Source of the DNA: Zizania palustris
Taxonomy: Eukaryota; Streptophyta; Magnoliopsida; Poales; Poaceae
DNA: 64,000 nucleotides
Reading direction: 5' to 3'
Assembly: GCA_019279435.1 (NCBI GenBank)
Contig: JAAALK010000286.1
Span: 36,269,712 to 36,333,711 of the forward strand
Below, piece after piece: positions 33,501 to 44,169 of the stretch. Every line of letters begins with the position of its first letter. The stretch's first letter is position 1. The notes under the pieces are model-generated. The model saw only the letters and a program-made list of their open reading frames with translations. It did not search any database and had not been told where the DNA came from. The translations under genes were made by a program, and so were the position numbers.

Positions 33501-35074
33501 CGAAGGGATGCTCCGAGTGGTTTGCGACTGGTCATCCGGAAGGTGACGGTTACGCCTTCAGGACTGGTCACCGTGACGGACTTATTGGCACAGTCGATCA
33601 CTCCCTTGTGCTTCATCAACCAATCCATACCTAGTATAAGGTCGAGTCCGGTGCATTGGATGAGGACAGGCTCGGCCCGAAACAGCACTCCTTGGATGTC
33701 AAGTTGAACCTTAGGGCTGTAGAAGCGAGCTGAGGTCCTATTGCCGGGGGTGGCAATCACAATGGGAATGGGTAAAGGGAGCACGTCCAGATTGTTTGTT
33801 TTCACAAAATCTTCCGAGACGAAGGAGTGGGTTGCTCCAGAGTCAAATAATATGACGGCCGGTACGGAATTCATAGTAAACGTACCGAGTACGACTTCAG
33901 GAGCCTCCTGAGCTTCCTCCGCGCTGATGTGGTTGACGCGGGCGCGAACCGCCTGGTGGGGTGCTGCGCCTTGGTTCTGCTTGGGGTGAGGACACTGGTG
34001 CGAATAGTGCCCTTCCTTGCGGCAGTTGAAGCAGATGACCGGCCTTCCTTGGCGATCCTTCAGGATTGGGGCCTTGGCGGCCGGTGTCGGCTGAGCGGCC
34101 GGAGCTGGTGGAGCGGGGCGAGGATGCCCGGCGTTGGATCCACCGGCTGCGTGAGGTGGCCTGAAGGCGGGCCGAGGATGGTAGGCGGGAGCTGGTGGCG
34201 GAGGGACGAAGCGGGGCCTCTGAGAGTTCGCCTGCTGATGCTTGAAGGCGATCATCTTCCTCTTCTTGAGGTCCAGCTTGTTCTGCTCAGTCTCTTGGAT
34301 GAGCGCTTTGTTGACCAGCCGCTGGAAGTCGGCGAAGTCGGCGGCGACGAGCTGGATGGACAGCTCATCCTTAAGTCCCCTGAGGAACTTGGCTTGGCGG
34401 AGGGCGTCGGTGCGCACTTCCTCCGGTGCGTAGCGGGCGAGGCGGTTGAACTCATGGAGGTACTCCATGACAGTCCTGTTGCCTTGCTGCAGGTCGCGGA
34501 ACTCCTGCTGTTTCACCGCGATGACGCCGGCGGGGACGTGAGCGGCACGAAAGGCGATGGTGAACTCCGCCCAAGTCACCATGTGGCCCTCTGGCTGGGA
34601 CGCACGGTAGTTGTCCTACCATTCAGCGGCGGGACCCTGGAGCTGGTGAGTGGCGAAGGCCACCCGCTCCCGATCGGTGCAGGGGAGGAGGTCGAGCTTC
34701 TTCTCGATGGTGCGAAGCCAATCTCCGGCCTCCATCGGGTTGGTTGTGCTCGAGAAGATGGGCGGGCGCACGCGCAAAAACTCGGAGAGCTGCGGAGCGG
34801 CCGCGGGTGCTGGTGCGCGAGGGGCGGGCTCCCCGTTCTGCAGACGGTCCAACTGAGCCTGTTGGTGCTGCATTTGGGTGAGGAGGGCGGTGATCATATG
34901 GTTCTGATTTGCCATCATTTCCGCCAAGGTGGGGTGGTTGGCGGAAGGCGACCCGGATTGGCGCGGGCCCGTTGCACCCCAGTTGGGCACAACACCCTCA
35001 GGTGCATCTCGGCTTCCTCCTGCTCCGTTGTTGGAGCCGGTGTTCTGGTGGTCGGCCATCTTCTGTATATCCAT
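30593..35074 (-). pseudogene. gag-pol of the Tekay-like element, two nonsense codons
   Basis: A single frame from ATG (35074, or 35059) to 30593, broken by TAG at 34616-34618 in gag and TAA at 31796-31798 between RNase H and integrase. Order: gag (FLRVRPPIFSSTTNPMEAGDW, QQEFRDLQQGNRTVMEY), CCHC knuckle CFNCRKEGHYSHQC, protease ILFDSGATHSFVS, reverse transcriptase (FSKIDLRSGYHQLRI, VFIDDILVYSK), RNase H (FHVYCDASRQGLGCVL), integrase zinc finger and catalytic core (MDFITGLPRTQ, SDCGSQFTSKFWKN), then a chromodomain (ILETKERVTRSRVVRFCKVQ, near the end). Chromodomains of this class bind histone marks and bias insertion to heterochromatin (family knowledge). Confidence 0.9.
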
Positions 35075-35267
35075 AGTGATAAAGACAAAAGATGACGAAC
35101 CAAAAATTTTAACCAAAGATAACATATAGGATTCAAGCACATAAACATATCAAGTGGTATAAATTGTTCATTACAATCAAGTTCTTATTCCATCTACAAC
35201 CCAACTCGTTGCAGACGGCACCACATACAAAATTAAGATATTTATTAAAATTCGCGTTTCCTAACGC

Positions 35268-36047
35268 CTACTCGCCACCGGAGGCGGTCTCCGTGCTCTC
35301 GGAACCACGAGTGCGCGGCTCCAGAGAGATGGTGGGCTCGAGAAAATTCTCGATGATGGAGTCGGAGACGAGGCCGGGGCGTGGTGTAGGGGCGCTGGTA
35401 GAAGGCCTGGCGGGGGAGGGTCGTGGCGGGATCCTCTTGGGGCGAGGGAGGGGCTCACGGATGGGCTTCTTCTTCCTTGGAAGAAGAGGAACCATCTCAG
35501 CGATGTCCTTCTGCAGCTGCATGATCTTGCGCTGCAGCTCGCCGTTCTGCTGGATCAGGTTCTTCGTTTCTTCACGAAGAAACGCAACCGCCTCATGGTG
35601 CTCGTCGGCGTCGAGCACCGCCTCAGTGTGGAGATCATCCATGGCCTGTAGAAGACGCGACTGCCGGGCCATGACCGGATCACGCACGGAGTGAACTCCG
35701 AGGTAGATGCTACGGTGGGCTCCGGGAGTACGCTTCGGCACAAGCCGGAAGGATGAGTTCTGAAGACGATCGTCGTAGATCATCCTCAGCTCCATGAGGG
35801 CCTGGAGGGCGACTCGTTGGCACGCGACGTCGAAAGTCGGGCCTCCAAGTGCGGTGGTGTAGGGCGGCAGATGCTCTCCGGAGCCATGGACGATGAGGGA
35901 GACGTCACAAGGCCCGGCGAACTCGTCGGGGTACACTCCTTGGAATTCGGGTTCGAAGAGGAACCCGAGAAAGGTGAGCATCATGCGGATCTCCCGGACG
36001 AAGCCCTCATAGTGGCGGCAGTAGCTGTGGACTTGGTAGACAGGCAT
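35268..36047 (-). CDS. Pre-gag ORF of the Tekay-like element (259 residues), function unknown
   Basis: First ORF after the 5' LTR: its ATG (36047) is 139 bp from the LTR end and the ORF is in the sense direction, about 200 bp before gag. It is uninterrupted, although gag-pol has two stops. N-terminus: MPVYQVHSYCRHYEGFVREI, hydrophobic and aromatic, with a globular look up to about residue 110. Residues about 125-185 are rich in Leu/Glu/Gln with heptad spacing (coiled-coil candidate: LREETKNLIQQNGELQRKIM). It is then basic (PRKKKPIREPLPRPKR) and Pro/Ser/Thr-rich. I see no known catalytic motif. It could be a structural or regulatory accessory protein, or a captured host fragment. Confidence 0.75.
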   Translation of the reverse strand: MPVYQVHSYCRHYEGFVREIRMMLTFLGFLFEPEFQGVYPDEFAGPCDVSLIVHGSGEHLPPYTTALGGPTFDVACQRVALQALMELRMIYDDRLQNSSFRLVPKRTPGAHRSIYLGVHSVRDPVMARQSRLLQAMDDLHTEAVLDADEHHEAVAFLREETKNLIQQNGELQRKIMQLQKDIAEMVPLLPRKKKPIREPLPRPKRIPPRPSPARPSTSAPTPRPGLVSDSIIENFLEPTISLEPRTRGSESTETASGGE

Positions 36048-36164
36048 CTACAAAACAGCAAGTTGAATAAAAGTGAGGAGAGGAACAAAGTTTATGAAGT
36101 AGATTTTCGAGAAATAATTTCCTATGGCTAATGGCTAGGCGGGTCTGTTTGGCTTCCTACAGTC

Positions 36165-36182
36165 GAGTCGGCTCTGATACCA
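36165..36182 (-). promoter_or_regulatory. Primer-binding site, Tekay-like element
   Basis: The minus strand reads TGGTATCAGAGCCGACTC three bases after the LTR end, matching initiator methionine tRNA. Confidence 0.85.
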
Positions 36183-36185
36183 TCT

Positions 36186-39100
36186 TGTAGCGCCCCGATT
36201 TAACAAAATCGAGACATTATTGAATTTCCATAGAAAAACAATAATACAAGAGGTTCATCATGCGACAACGTACATACGATAAAATCCATGGTACGCAGAC
36301 CATATTTATTACAACATTGTTTTAATAAAAACGGTAATAAGATAATTAAACAGCGGCATGACGAACGTCTTCTTCAGGATCTTTCTTCTCGACTGGGTCG
36401 CTACTCCAGACCGTCTTCAAAGTAGGCATCCTCTGTGGGGTCCAACGGGTATGAGTACAAAAAGTACTCAACAAGCCACCGCAAATGCAAATAATAATGC
36501 AGGATAATAAACAAGGAAGGATAAAGGCTAACAATGCGAAATAAAGCAGTTGCAGTTATGGCATTTAGTGTAATCATATTTTAATCATGCGGAAAGTAAA
36601 CATGAACATCATCAACACCAACTAACTCGAGGAGTACGTTTTACCTCCTCGCACAACAGTCCTTACATGTCAATCCATCATGCACATTCATATTCAAAGT
36701 AAACTAACTGGGGGATGTCACGCAACCCGCCCTTGACCGCGGGCTCGGCTTTTCGAAAAGATTTAAGACTCTGATCAGAGATGTACTACTGTACCCACAA
36801 GGCACGCACTCATCTCAACGAGATGACCCATTTCACGGGAACTCGTGCCAAAACCTCAATATGAGATGTTCCAAGCGATAACCACCCGCTCTAGGTTTCG
36901 CCGGCGCGCCGGGCCGCATCCCGGCTAACGTCGCACCCCCTTTTGCGCCACATTGGTACAAGTCACCCGCAGGTGCAACTTGACCCATCTCCAAATGGTG
37001 GCCTCGGTTTGGAACAACCCATACCTTAGTTAGGACTTACCCACTAGACTTGTGGTTAGTACGTAAGTGTATTGCAACGGATCCCTCAGACCGGTCCTTA
37101 TAGTGCCCCGGGTGCGACTGACCAATGCCCTAGCTTGCACCCGGAACCCACCATGCATACACTCACAACCATGACTCATCACCAACAAAATTTCCAAGGA
37201 TAAGAAGTAACGGGGATCATATAATAGAACCATTTTACTACGACTCATTTTTATCCTATAGCGGCCGTGTCAATACTTTGGACACTAGCTAATATCATTG
37301 ATCATATGGTGACAAGGAGGTTAGGCGAGATAGCATGGCTTGGGTTGCACATCAAGGTCGGGGGATCCTAAATAAATATAATGTAAGGGTTCATTTGACT
37401 AATGCATATACATAACCTATGTGTTTTAGCGATAGTCAATTCAAACATGGGTTCAATATGTTCAAAAGAATGGTTTGGTGTCTTGCCTTGTTCAGCGAAA
37501 GGCGAGGGAGGGACTTCCGGGAAGTATTCCGGCTCCTCGACGGCGTCGTAGTCTTTTCAATAATAATAAAGTAGAATAAATATAACATTCGATATAAACA
37601 ACGTAAAATCACACAACAAGCATGTGGGTTTTAGTTGGTTTGATTTTAAAGAAAATCAGTTGTTAAGGTTCTGAAATTTATTTCACAATTAATTTAAAAT
37701 GAATTAAAATGAATTATTGTTTTTCATAAAAGGGTTTTTAAGTGTGAATAATACCACATTAAGTTTTCTAATAAATTTAATATGAATGATTCAGAGAAAA
37801 CTCTGTGGTTCTAGTGTTTAAACAGAAAGGAACAAATATATAATTTTTCTGGAGTTTAAATATTTAAATTTGCATTTTAATCCTAAGGGCATTTGAGTAC
37901 TTATTTAAATAAACATGAAAATGTCAAAGTAATCCTACTGTTTTTATTGCATAACTATGTAGAGAATAATTTTATGAATTTTCTGAAATTGGAATGGTAA
38001 TTTTTAGAGTTCAAATGCATTAGATATGAATTTTACAAGTTTAAAAGCATTTCTGGAATTTATTTTCAAATTTTAAACCCCTCGGGTCCACGGTGAGCCA
38101 GGCCCACGGTGAACCCGCGCACTGTGCGCGTGCGCCGGGTCGATCTGGACCGTCGGATCTAGATCCGGTGGCCAGGCGCGAGGCGGGAGGGTTAAGTGAC
38201 AACGGACGGCCAGGATTAAAACGCGTGAAGGGGTACCACGTGGACGCACGAGATTAAACGCGGGGTTTTAAAACTAACGGACGCACGAGATCGCACCGTA
38301 CCGCTTCACTCAGATCCGACGGCGCCGATTAAATCGCACGAGGGATTAAATCCGGGCCGTTAGATCTGGATCGCACGGCGTGGATCGAATCCGACACGGC
38401 ACGGGTACTCGACCCGTGCCGGTCGTCTTCTCCGACGACGGCGAGCGGGCCAGTGGCCACGGCGAGTGACGGCGACCTAGTCTAAGGCCTAAAACGGAAC
38501 GAGGGTGCTACGGGGATCACGAGGGTACCTTGGCGGTGAGAAAAGGTCGACGGAGCGAGGCCGGCGACGAGCGGGGGTGGTGGAGGTGTTCGGGTTCTGG
38601 GCGGCGACGGCGATCCGGCGAGGGTTCTTGTCGACGGAGTGGTGGCCGGCGTTGGGGAGGTCCCGGCGGTCACGATGGTGGCGAAGGCACGGGCGGAGGT
38701 GGTCCGGTGCGACGGCGAGCGGTGGCCGGAGACGAACCAGAGGGAATGCGCTAAACGGCGAATTGTGGGTGCTCTGCTCGTTCTCGAGGCGATTAAGCGT
38801 GGGGGTCGGATGCGGCTCAGGCTGGGGGCTTAAATAGGACACCGGAGAAGGCTCGCATGCAAGGAAACTGGGAGAGGGCCTTAACTCGCCGGCGATGGCT
38901 CGGCCATGCACGCGTAGCGGCGATCCCGTGGCGTAAACGCGAGGATTTAAGCGGGGAAACGGTCGGCCGAGCGCGGGGGGGCTGTTAATGGCGCCAATTT
39001 AATGCGGGAGGGGCCAGCGAAGTGGATCCGAGGCGGGGTCGTCGGCCGGCGGGATTTTGGGGGCGATGGCGGGAGGTAGACGACGGGTCTGACAGGCGGG

Positions 39101-39558
39101 GGCCACTGGCCAGCGGGCGCGAGCGGGCGAGGGTGGCGACTGACGGGTGGGGCCGGGGTGTCGGGTGCGCGCGCGAGGGGAAGGCTTCGGCGCCGACAGG
39201 TGGGGTCCGCTTGTCAGCCAGAGGCGAGCGCGGTAACGGGCTGGGCCAGCCGGGAGAGAGAGAAGGGAGGGAGGGGAGCCTATTACTGTTCTAATACTTT
39301 TCTGAATAAAAATAATTCCAGAAAATAGATTAAAATATTAGGGCTACTTCCAAGGCTGGTAAAAATTTATAAAAATTCTCAAAATTATATTTTGGTCTTA
39401 GGATCATATACAAAAAGTTTCACCTCCTAGTTTGGTCATCTACTCTATGTTGTAGTTCAAAAGGGTGTAAAAGGGAATTAAAAGTATTTTCAGAAATAAT
39501 AATTCCAGAAATTGAATTTAATAATATTTTTATTGTTTTGAAAATTTGGGGTGTTACA
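36186..39558 (-). repeat. 5' LTR of the Tekay-like element (3373 bp)
   Basis: Near-identical to 27179-30549; differences are single transitions, nearly all in the second half, plus a 2-bp GA indel at about 39260. This is the promoter LTR; the minus-strand TATA-like TATTTAAG is near 38830. Its end abuts the GAGAC duplication at 39559. Confidence 0.9.
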
Positions 39559-39780
39559 GAGACCTTCGGTACAAACCTAGTCATCGTGTACTGTCGGACC
39601 CCTCCAACAGGCACACTCCGCTGCAACAGCTGCAGCAACCAAGTCCACGTGAAACCACCTCCGAACACCTTCGGAGATCCAATCTCCGAACCCCTTCGGA
39701 GGTACCCCTTCAAACCAGAGGTTAAACACAGTCAATCACTCATCACAGACTCCGAAACCAACCCTTGGTTTCTCAACCTC

Positions 39781-40361
39781 CGGTAAATCATATATATAGC
39801 AGAACCAACGATAGTACCGGCAAGACCATCATGTCTCAGGCCCCAACATATACGGCTGAGACAAGCCACTATGTGCATGTCCAAGCTAACCCTGTTTATT
39901 GCACGCCACCTACACCTGCACCAGTTCTCCCTGCGTTGCCTGCATCGCACGCACAAACACATAGGCCTGAGCACGTCACATATCCTCTGAGCTAGCATGT
40001 GAGGAGGAACCCCGTGGCCGACACGCCGACATACCACCACGTGCCACGCCCTCGCATGAGAGACGCGCACAAGTGGGAGGTCTGGATGACATTGAGGAGC
40101 GGATCCGTGCACTATTTAGGGAGTGCACTGGCTTTGTACCTAGGGGTCAAGCTAGGGTTTACGGAAAGCCGTACCCTAACCATTTTGACACGATACCTTA
40201 CCCTCGCGGCTATAGAGTCCCTGAATTCACCAAGTTTGACGGTGATGGTAACAAAACCACACTAGAGAATGTCAGTCAGTTTTGAGCACAGTGTGGAGAA
40301 GCTAGTGGTCGGATGCTTTAAAACTTAGGCTGTTTTCTCTCTAACAATCCGACACTGCTTT
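39781..40361 (+). pseudogene. gag middle, outer Tat element (fragment 3)
   Basis: Resumes after the Sirevirus. A Pro/Thr-rich stretch leads to DDIEERIRALFRECTGF, then the conserved gag segment GYRVPEFTKFDGDGNKTTLE. A stop follows VSQF (TGA near 40284), then the frame continues as GEASGSDALKLRLFSL with a TAA. It is cut at the CACTT duplication (40362-40366) by the next solo LTR. Confidence 0.7.
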
Positions 40362-40366
40362 CACTT

Positions 40367-43300
40367 TGAGAAACCAAGGATGGTTTCGGTCTGGATGATG
40401 AGTGATTGACAAGGATGAGTGTCTGAGCGTGTGAGTGGTTGAGGTTGGTTGAGTGCATCGAGGGTTTCAATGTGGAATGGAGGTTTGGCTGCCGAGGGGT
40501 TCGACAGTGCGTCACATTCTTGTTTTGGCTTGTTTTGTTTGTGCAGGGAGGAGATGCTGACCGACTGTCGACGGTGGGTGATCGAGGGTCGAGCGGGGAG
40601 CTTGATGCCAGAGGATCAGGGAGTCCGGGCGAAGTTGGAGAAGATCTCAAGAGTGCACGAAGAGACGGAGCGAGACTTGGACGGATGGCTGAAGGCGACG
40701 GCGTGTCGGTCTGGATGATAAAAATATTTTTTGTTTTTGTTAATTCAATAAATAGGTGTCTAGTTTTAGTTTAAATTTTTAGTTTAGTAGTGTAACCTCT
40801 TGGTATAATTTTTGGAGTGGTTCTACTCTGAAATTATATTAAAAGGAGAGTCAATTTGTAATTTTACTTTTAGTTTTTTATAGGGTAATTTTCAGAATTA
40901 TTAAATCTGAAATTACTAAGGGTCTATGTGTCAATTGGGGGCTTCTAGAAGAGTAGTTGGTAGGATATTATCCCCCCAAGTTGGCTGAACCATTTGAGCA
41001 CTTTTAGACTAATTTTTGTAATGAAAATTGCTGAGAAAACTTGTGTTTGAAGAAGATTGGACGATGAACAGTGCTGAGATGAAGATTTCAGATTAAACAG
41101 TGTTTTCGGCTAATACTGTTCCTTCCTGGTAAGTTCTGTTCCTAGCGCAGTTTCAGTTTGAGGCTGTGATCACTTTTGTGCTGCGTTTTCTGGAGAATCC
41201 AGTACAGAACTTGTGTGAGATGTCCAAGTAACGTTTATTGTGCATGAATTGAATGATCCATTTTTGAAATTTTCAAAGGATTTCTGTGATTTCTTCGTAT
41301 TTCTTTTGCTGATCAAAGTAGGCATCACAATGCTGAAATAATTTTCTCCAAACTGTTTGTCTGTTTTGATATTGCACTTCACATGTTTGATGAAATATTT
41401 CATCAAGTGTTCATCAGGTTTTTGGCTGATCATTGAAGTAGTTTTTGAGTGATTTCTTGTTTAAATGATGAACTAAATATTGTGTGTTGATCATGATGGA
41501 TCCATGAGTTTAGTTAGCTGTTTGAGTACACCATGTTTTGTTTTTCTGCTGAATATTTCAGTTCATCTGATCCATGAGGCGAGTCCTTGTTCTAAATGAT
41601 TCTGTGATTTGTGTATATGAAGAAGGCCTAAAAGGTTGATCTGAAATTATTGTTTAGGTTAATCCTAGAACTGCTGAGTTTACTTTTCACATGTGAACAG
41701 GATGATTTTTTGTTCTGAGATGTACTGTGCTTGCTCTGGTAACTGAGATTAGTTGTCTGTCAAATTGTTCTGTTGTTGGCAGTGGTTCATAGAATTGTTT
41801 ACTTAAAAGGGTCATCATCTTCCGGTTATTTTCAGTTACTCTAGCTGAAATTTCAGTATATATGTGTGTGTTCTCTCACTTTTCTCCAACCAAAACTGTT
41901 TCAGTTTTTATCAATACTGTGTGAGTTCTGAAATCTTCAGGAATTGCTGTTACAAATTTCATGTGCTGTTTACCCTTTAACATTGAAATGATCTTAAGTC
42001 TGTGTACTGTTTTCAGTGATTACTCATGTGTGACAAGTTGAATTCTGTGCTGTTTTCTAAACAAATCTGAATCATTGTTTCAGATGTTTGAAGTCTGAGT
42101 AATTGTCTGAATTCAGTTTGTGCTACATCTTTTCAAGGCTGTTATACACATTAAGATATATTGGTTTATGTGTGCTGTTTGGTTCCTAGAGTAATTCTAG
42201 AAGTCAAACTGAATCTGAATCAATATTGTGAACTGAAAATCAAAGGTTAACTTAGCAATTCTAATCAAAACCTTGAGAAATTTTCTGTGAGATAAACTTC
42301 TTGTTCTGAAACAGTTCTTTGCTGTTGGGTTTCAGTTTTGCTCTAGTCTGATTACACCTTGAAGTTCTCTGAAATGAAATCAGTTTGCTCAAGCTCTGAA
42401 GTATGTATACTATGAATGTTTTGAGTTGAAACACATTCAACGGTTCAGTACAGGATTTAAAAGTTGGATGCAATTTTGTATGCTGAGTTTTATGTGATCA
42501 ACTTTAGTTTTCTAGTGCTGAGTTTCACTTGTATACAGAAGTTTTGTTTTGCTGGATGTTAATAGTGTTCAAGTTATGATGATGTGATCAGGGTTTTCTG
42601 TTTTAGTTAGTGCTTCTCTCTAGAACTGAAGGAAACCAGTTGAGTCTAAAAAATATTTCCAATCAAACCAGTGACATTTTCTGTTTCAGCATTGCTTGAC
42701 GAGATACAGTACACTGGTAGGATTTTTCGGATGTGCTACATCCTGTGTCGATATTACTGTTTGCCATCGTGCTGTTCGGTTCAGAACCTGTTTTGAGGAT
42801 TCATCTTTGTCCTGTTTAAACATATCCAGTGTAAAAGCGTGAGATATATTCTGTAAAGTGAGTCTTGTGTTCTGATTTAGTTTGCCCTGGTTTTTGTCAG
42901 AATTGCTACGGTATTGCCGTGCCGGGTGCACTTCAAGAATTCTGGAATTACTGTACAAGCATATTGAATTTTCAGAATCTAGCAAGTTTGACAAGTTTTG
43001 AATCTTGTGTGCTGAAATCAATTTGGTTCTGAATTTGAAGTATTCAATTTGTTTCGAAACATGAATGATGAATGTTATTGAAAATCACTTTTACTATTCA
43101 TTGTCTGATAAATTTCATAAGTACAGAGATTATATTTGAGATTGAATTGAAACGAGCTGTTTCACTTCTACAAAGTTGAATTGATCTCTTGTGTGAGTAT
43201 TTAGATATTTATTGATTAAAAATCTTGAAACAAAGCTGATTTGAGTTTTTAAATCTCTTTGAGCTCAAATTTGTACTCATTGGTTTAAATCTTGAAATTG

Positions 43301-43402
43301 AGTGTTTAGAGGTGCGTTGGGTGATTTGACTAGACCATCACATTCGAAAGAAAGTGTCGAGGCGCCTATTCACCCCCCTCTAGTCGCCATTCCGATCCCA
43401 CA
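40367..43402 (+). repeat. Sirevirus-type solo LTR (3036 bp)
   Basis: It starts TGAGAAACCAAGGATGGTTT and ends CGCCATTCCGATCCCACA, with a perfect duplication CACTT (40362-40366, 43403-43407). Its first bases match the minus-strand start of the Sirevirus LTR, and 40590-40625 (GGGAGCTTGATGCCAGAGG) matches a segment of that LTR near 11060-11100. The end (CACCCCCCTCTAGTCGCC) also matches. It differs in length and in its long T-rich, gene-free 3' part (40750-43300). No internal element sequence remains. Confidence 0.85.
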
Positions 43403-43407
43403 CACTT

Positions 43408-44169
43408 GGTTTTTGGCACTCCCGCCGAACTCTGTCCAAACGTGGGATGAATTGGAACAAAAGTTCCATGACTATTTTTATACAGGCGAGACAGAACTTA
43501 GACTATCACACTTGACATCGGTTAGACAGAAATCTAGCGAGAGTGTCTCCGAGTATGCCAAGCGCTTTAGAGATACCAGAAACCGGTGTTTTAGTCTTAA
43601 TATTTTAGAAAGGGATTTGACAGATCTAGCTTTCAATGGATTGTGTTCTGAAATTAAAGAAAGATTAGACAACCAAAACATTTTGTAAGTGAGCCAAGTC
43701 TTACAACAGGCTCTGGTCCAGGAAGGCCGGGCCAAAGATAAAAATTTTATAAAAATGTTTAACAAGCCTAGGTCTGAAGTCCACATTATGGAGCACTCAA
43801 ACAAGGAAGAATCGGAGGACGAAGAAGATTCGACTGACATGTATGCGGCTGAATGGGTTTTGAATGCTAAGAGAAAACCCGTTACTTGCTCCGAGTTGCG
43901 GCCGTATCCTACTATAAGTCAGCCCAGCGAAGTCAAATACTCGTTTGATATAACTAAGTGCGATAAAATATTTGATTTCCTCTTGAAGAACTAGCTTCTC
44001 AGGTTGCCTAAAGGCCAAGTCATTCCATCTGTCGATGAGATAAATAAACGCCCCTACTGTAAGTGGCATGATTCGCATTCACATTATACTAACGACTGCA
44101 ATGTTTTTCGTCGACAGGTTCAATCGGCCATAAAGGAAGGACGATTGAAAATAGACCCAGTCCAAAGAT
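43408..44169 (+). pseudogene. gag C-terminal half, outer Tat element (fragment 4)
   Basis: Reads TWFLALPPNSVQTWDELEQ, the classic retrotransposon gag signature, then SEYAKRFRDTRNRCFSLN and DLTDLAFNGL. It has a stop at 43686, continues VSQVLQQALVQEGRAKDKNF, has another stop at 43992, and then reads CKWHDSHSHYTNDCNVFRRQ, a CHHC-type pre-protease motif seen in Tat gag. Confidence 0.8.

Larger units (their letters stand above)
27179..39558 (-). mobile_element. Tekay-like Gypsy chromovirus (12.4 kb), young
   Basis: Complete minus-strand element: LTRs 27179-30549 and 36186-39558, duplication GAGAC (27174-27178, 39559-39563), primer-binding site for initiator tRNA-Met, an extra ORF, gag-pol with a C-terminal chromodomain, polypurine tract (30550-30563). 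Very long LTRs, a DSGATHSF protease and a chromodomain fit the Tekay/Del lineage. The LTRs differ at about 14 sites in 3.37 kb, plus a 2-bp indel, making this the youngest datable insertion here. Two nonsense codons disable gag-pol. Confidence 0.9.
9442..39775 (-). mobile_element. Sirevirus-type Copia retrotransposon, interrupted twice
   Basis: Minus-strand element with 2000-bp LTRs (9442-11441; 25391-27178 plus 39564-39775), a perfect target duplication ACCTC (9437-9441, 39776-39780), a tRNA-iMet-type primer-binding site (25375-25388), a long gag with a C-terminal coiled-coil region, an integrase-before-reverse-transcriptase pol order (Copia), and several polypurine tracts before the 3' LTR. 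The long gag and multiple tracts are Sirevirus traits. It is interrupted by a CRM-like element in the reverse transcriptase (13344-20759) and a Tekay-like element in the 5' LTR (27179-39558). Its own length is about 10.5 kb. Confidence 0.9.
25391..39775 (-). repeat. 5' LTR of the Sirevirus, split by the Tekay-like insertion
   Basis: The parts 25391-27178 (1788 bp) and 39564-39775 (212 bp) add up to exactly 2000 bp, the length of the other LTR, when the Tekay-like element and one GAGAC copy are removed. TATA box (minus TATAAATA) at 26109-26116. Several single-base differences from 9442-11441 are visible, one of them an indel. Confidence 0.9.

Noticed and set aside
33929..35095. 388-codon plus-strand ORF opposite Tekay-like gag
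   Set aside because: Complement of the gag and zinc-knuckle region, GC-rich third positions keep it open; no recognisable domain. I would reconsider only with strand-specific transcripts.
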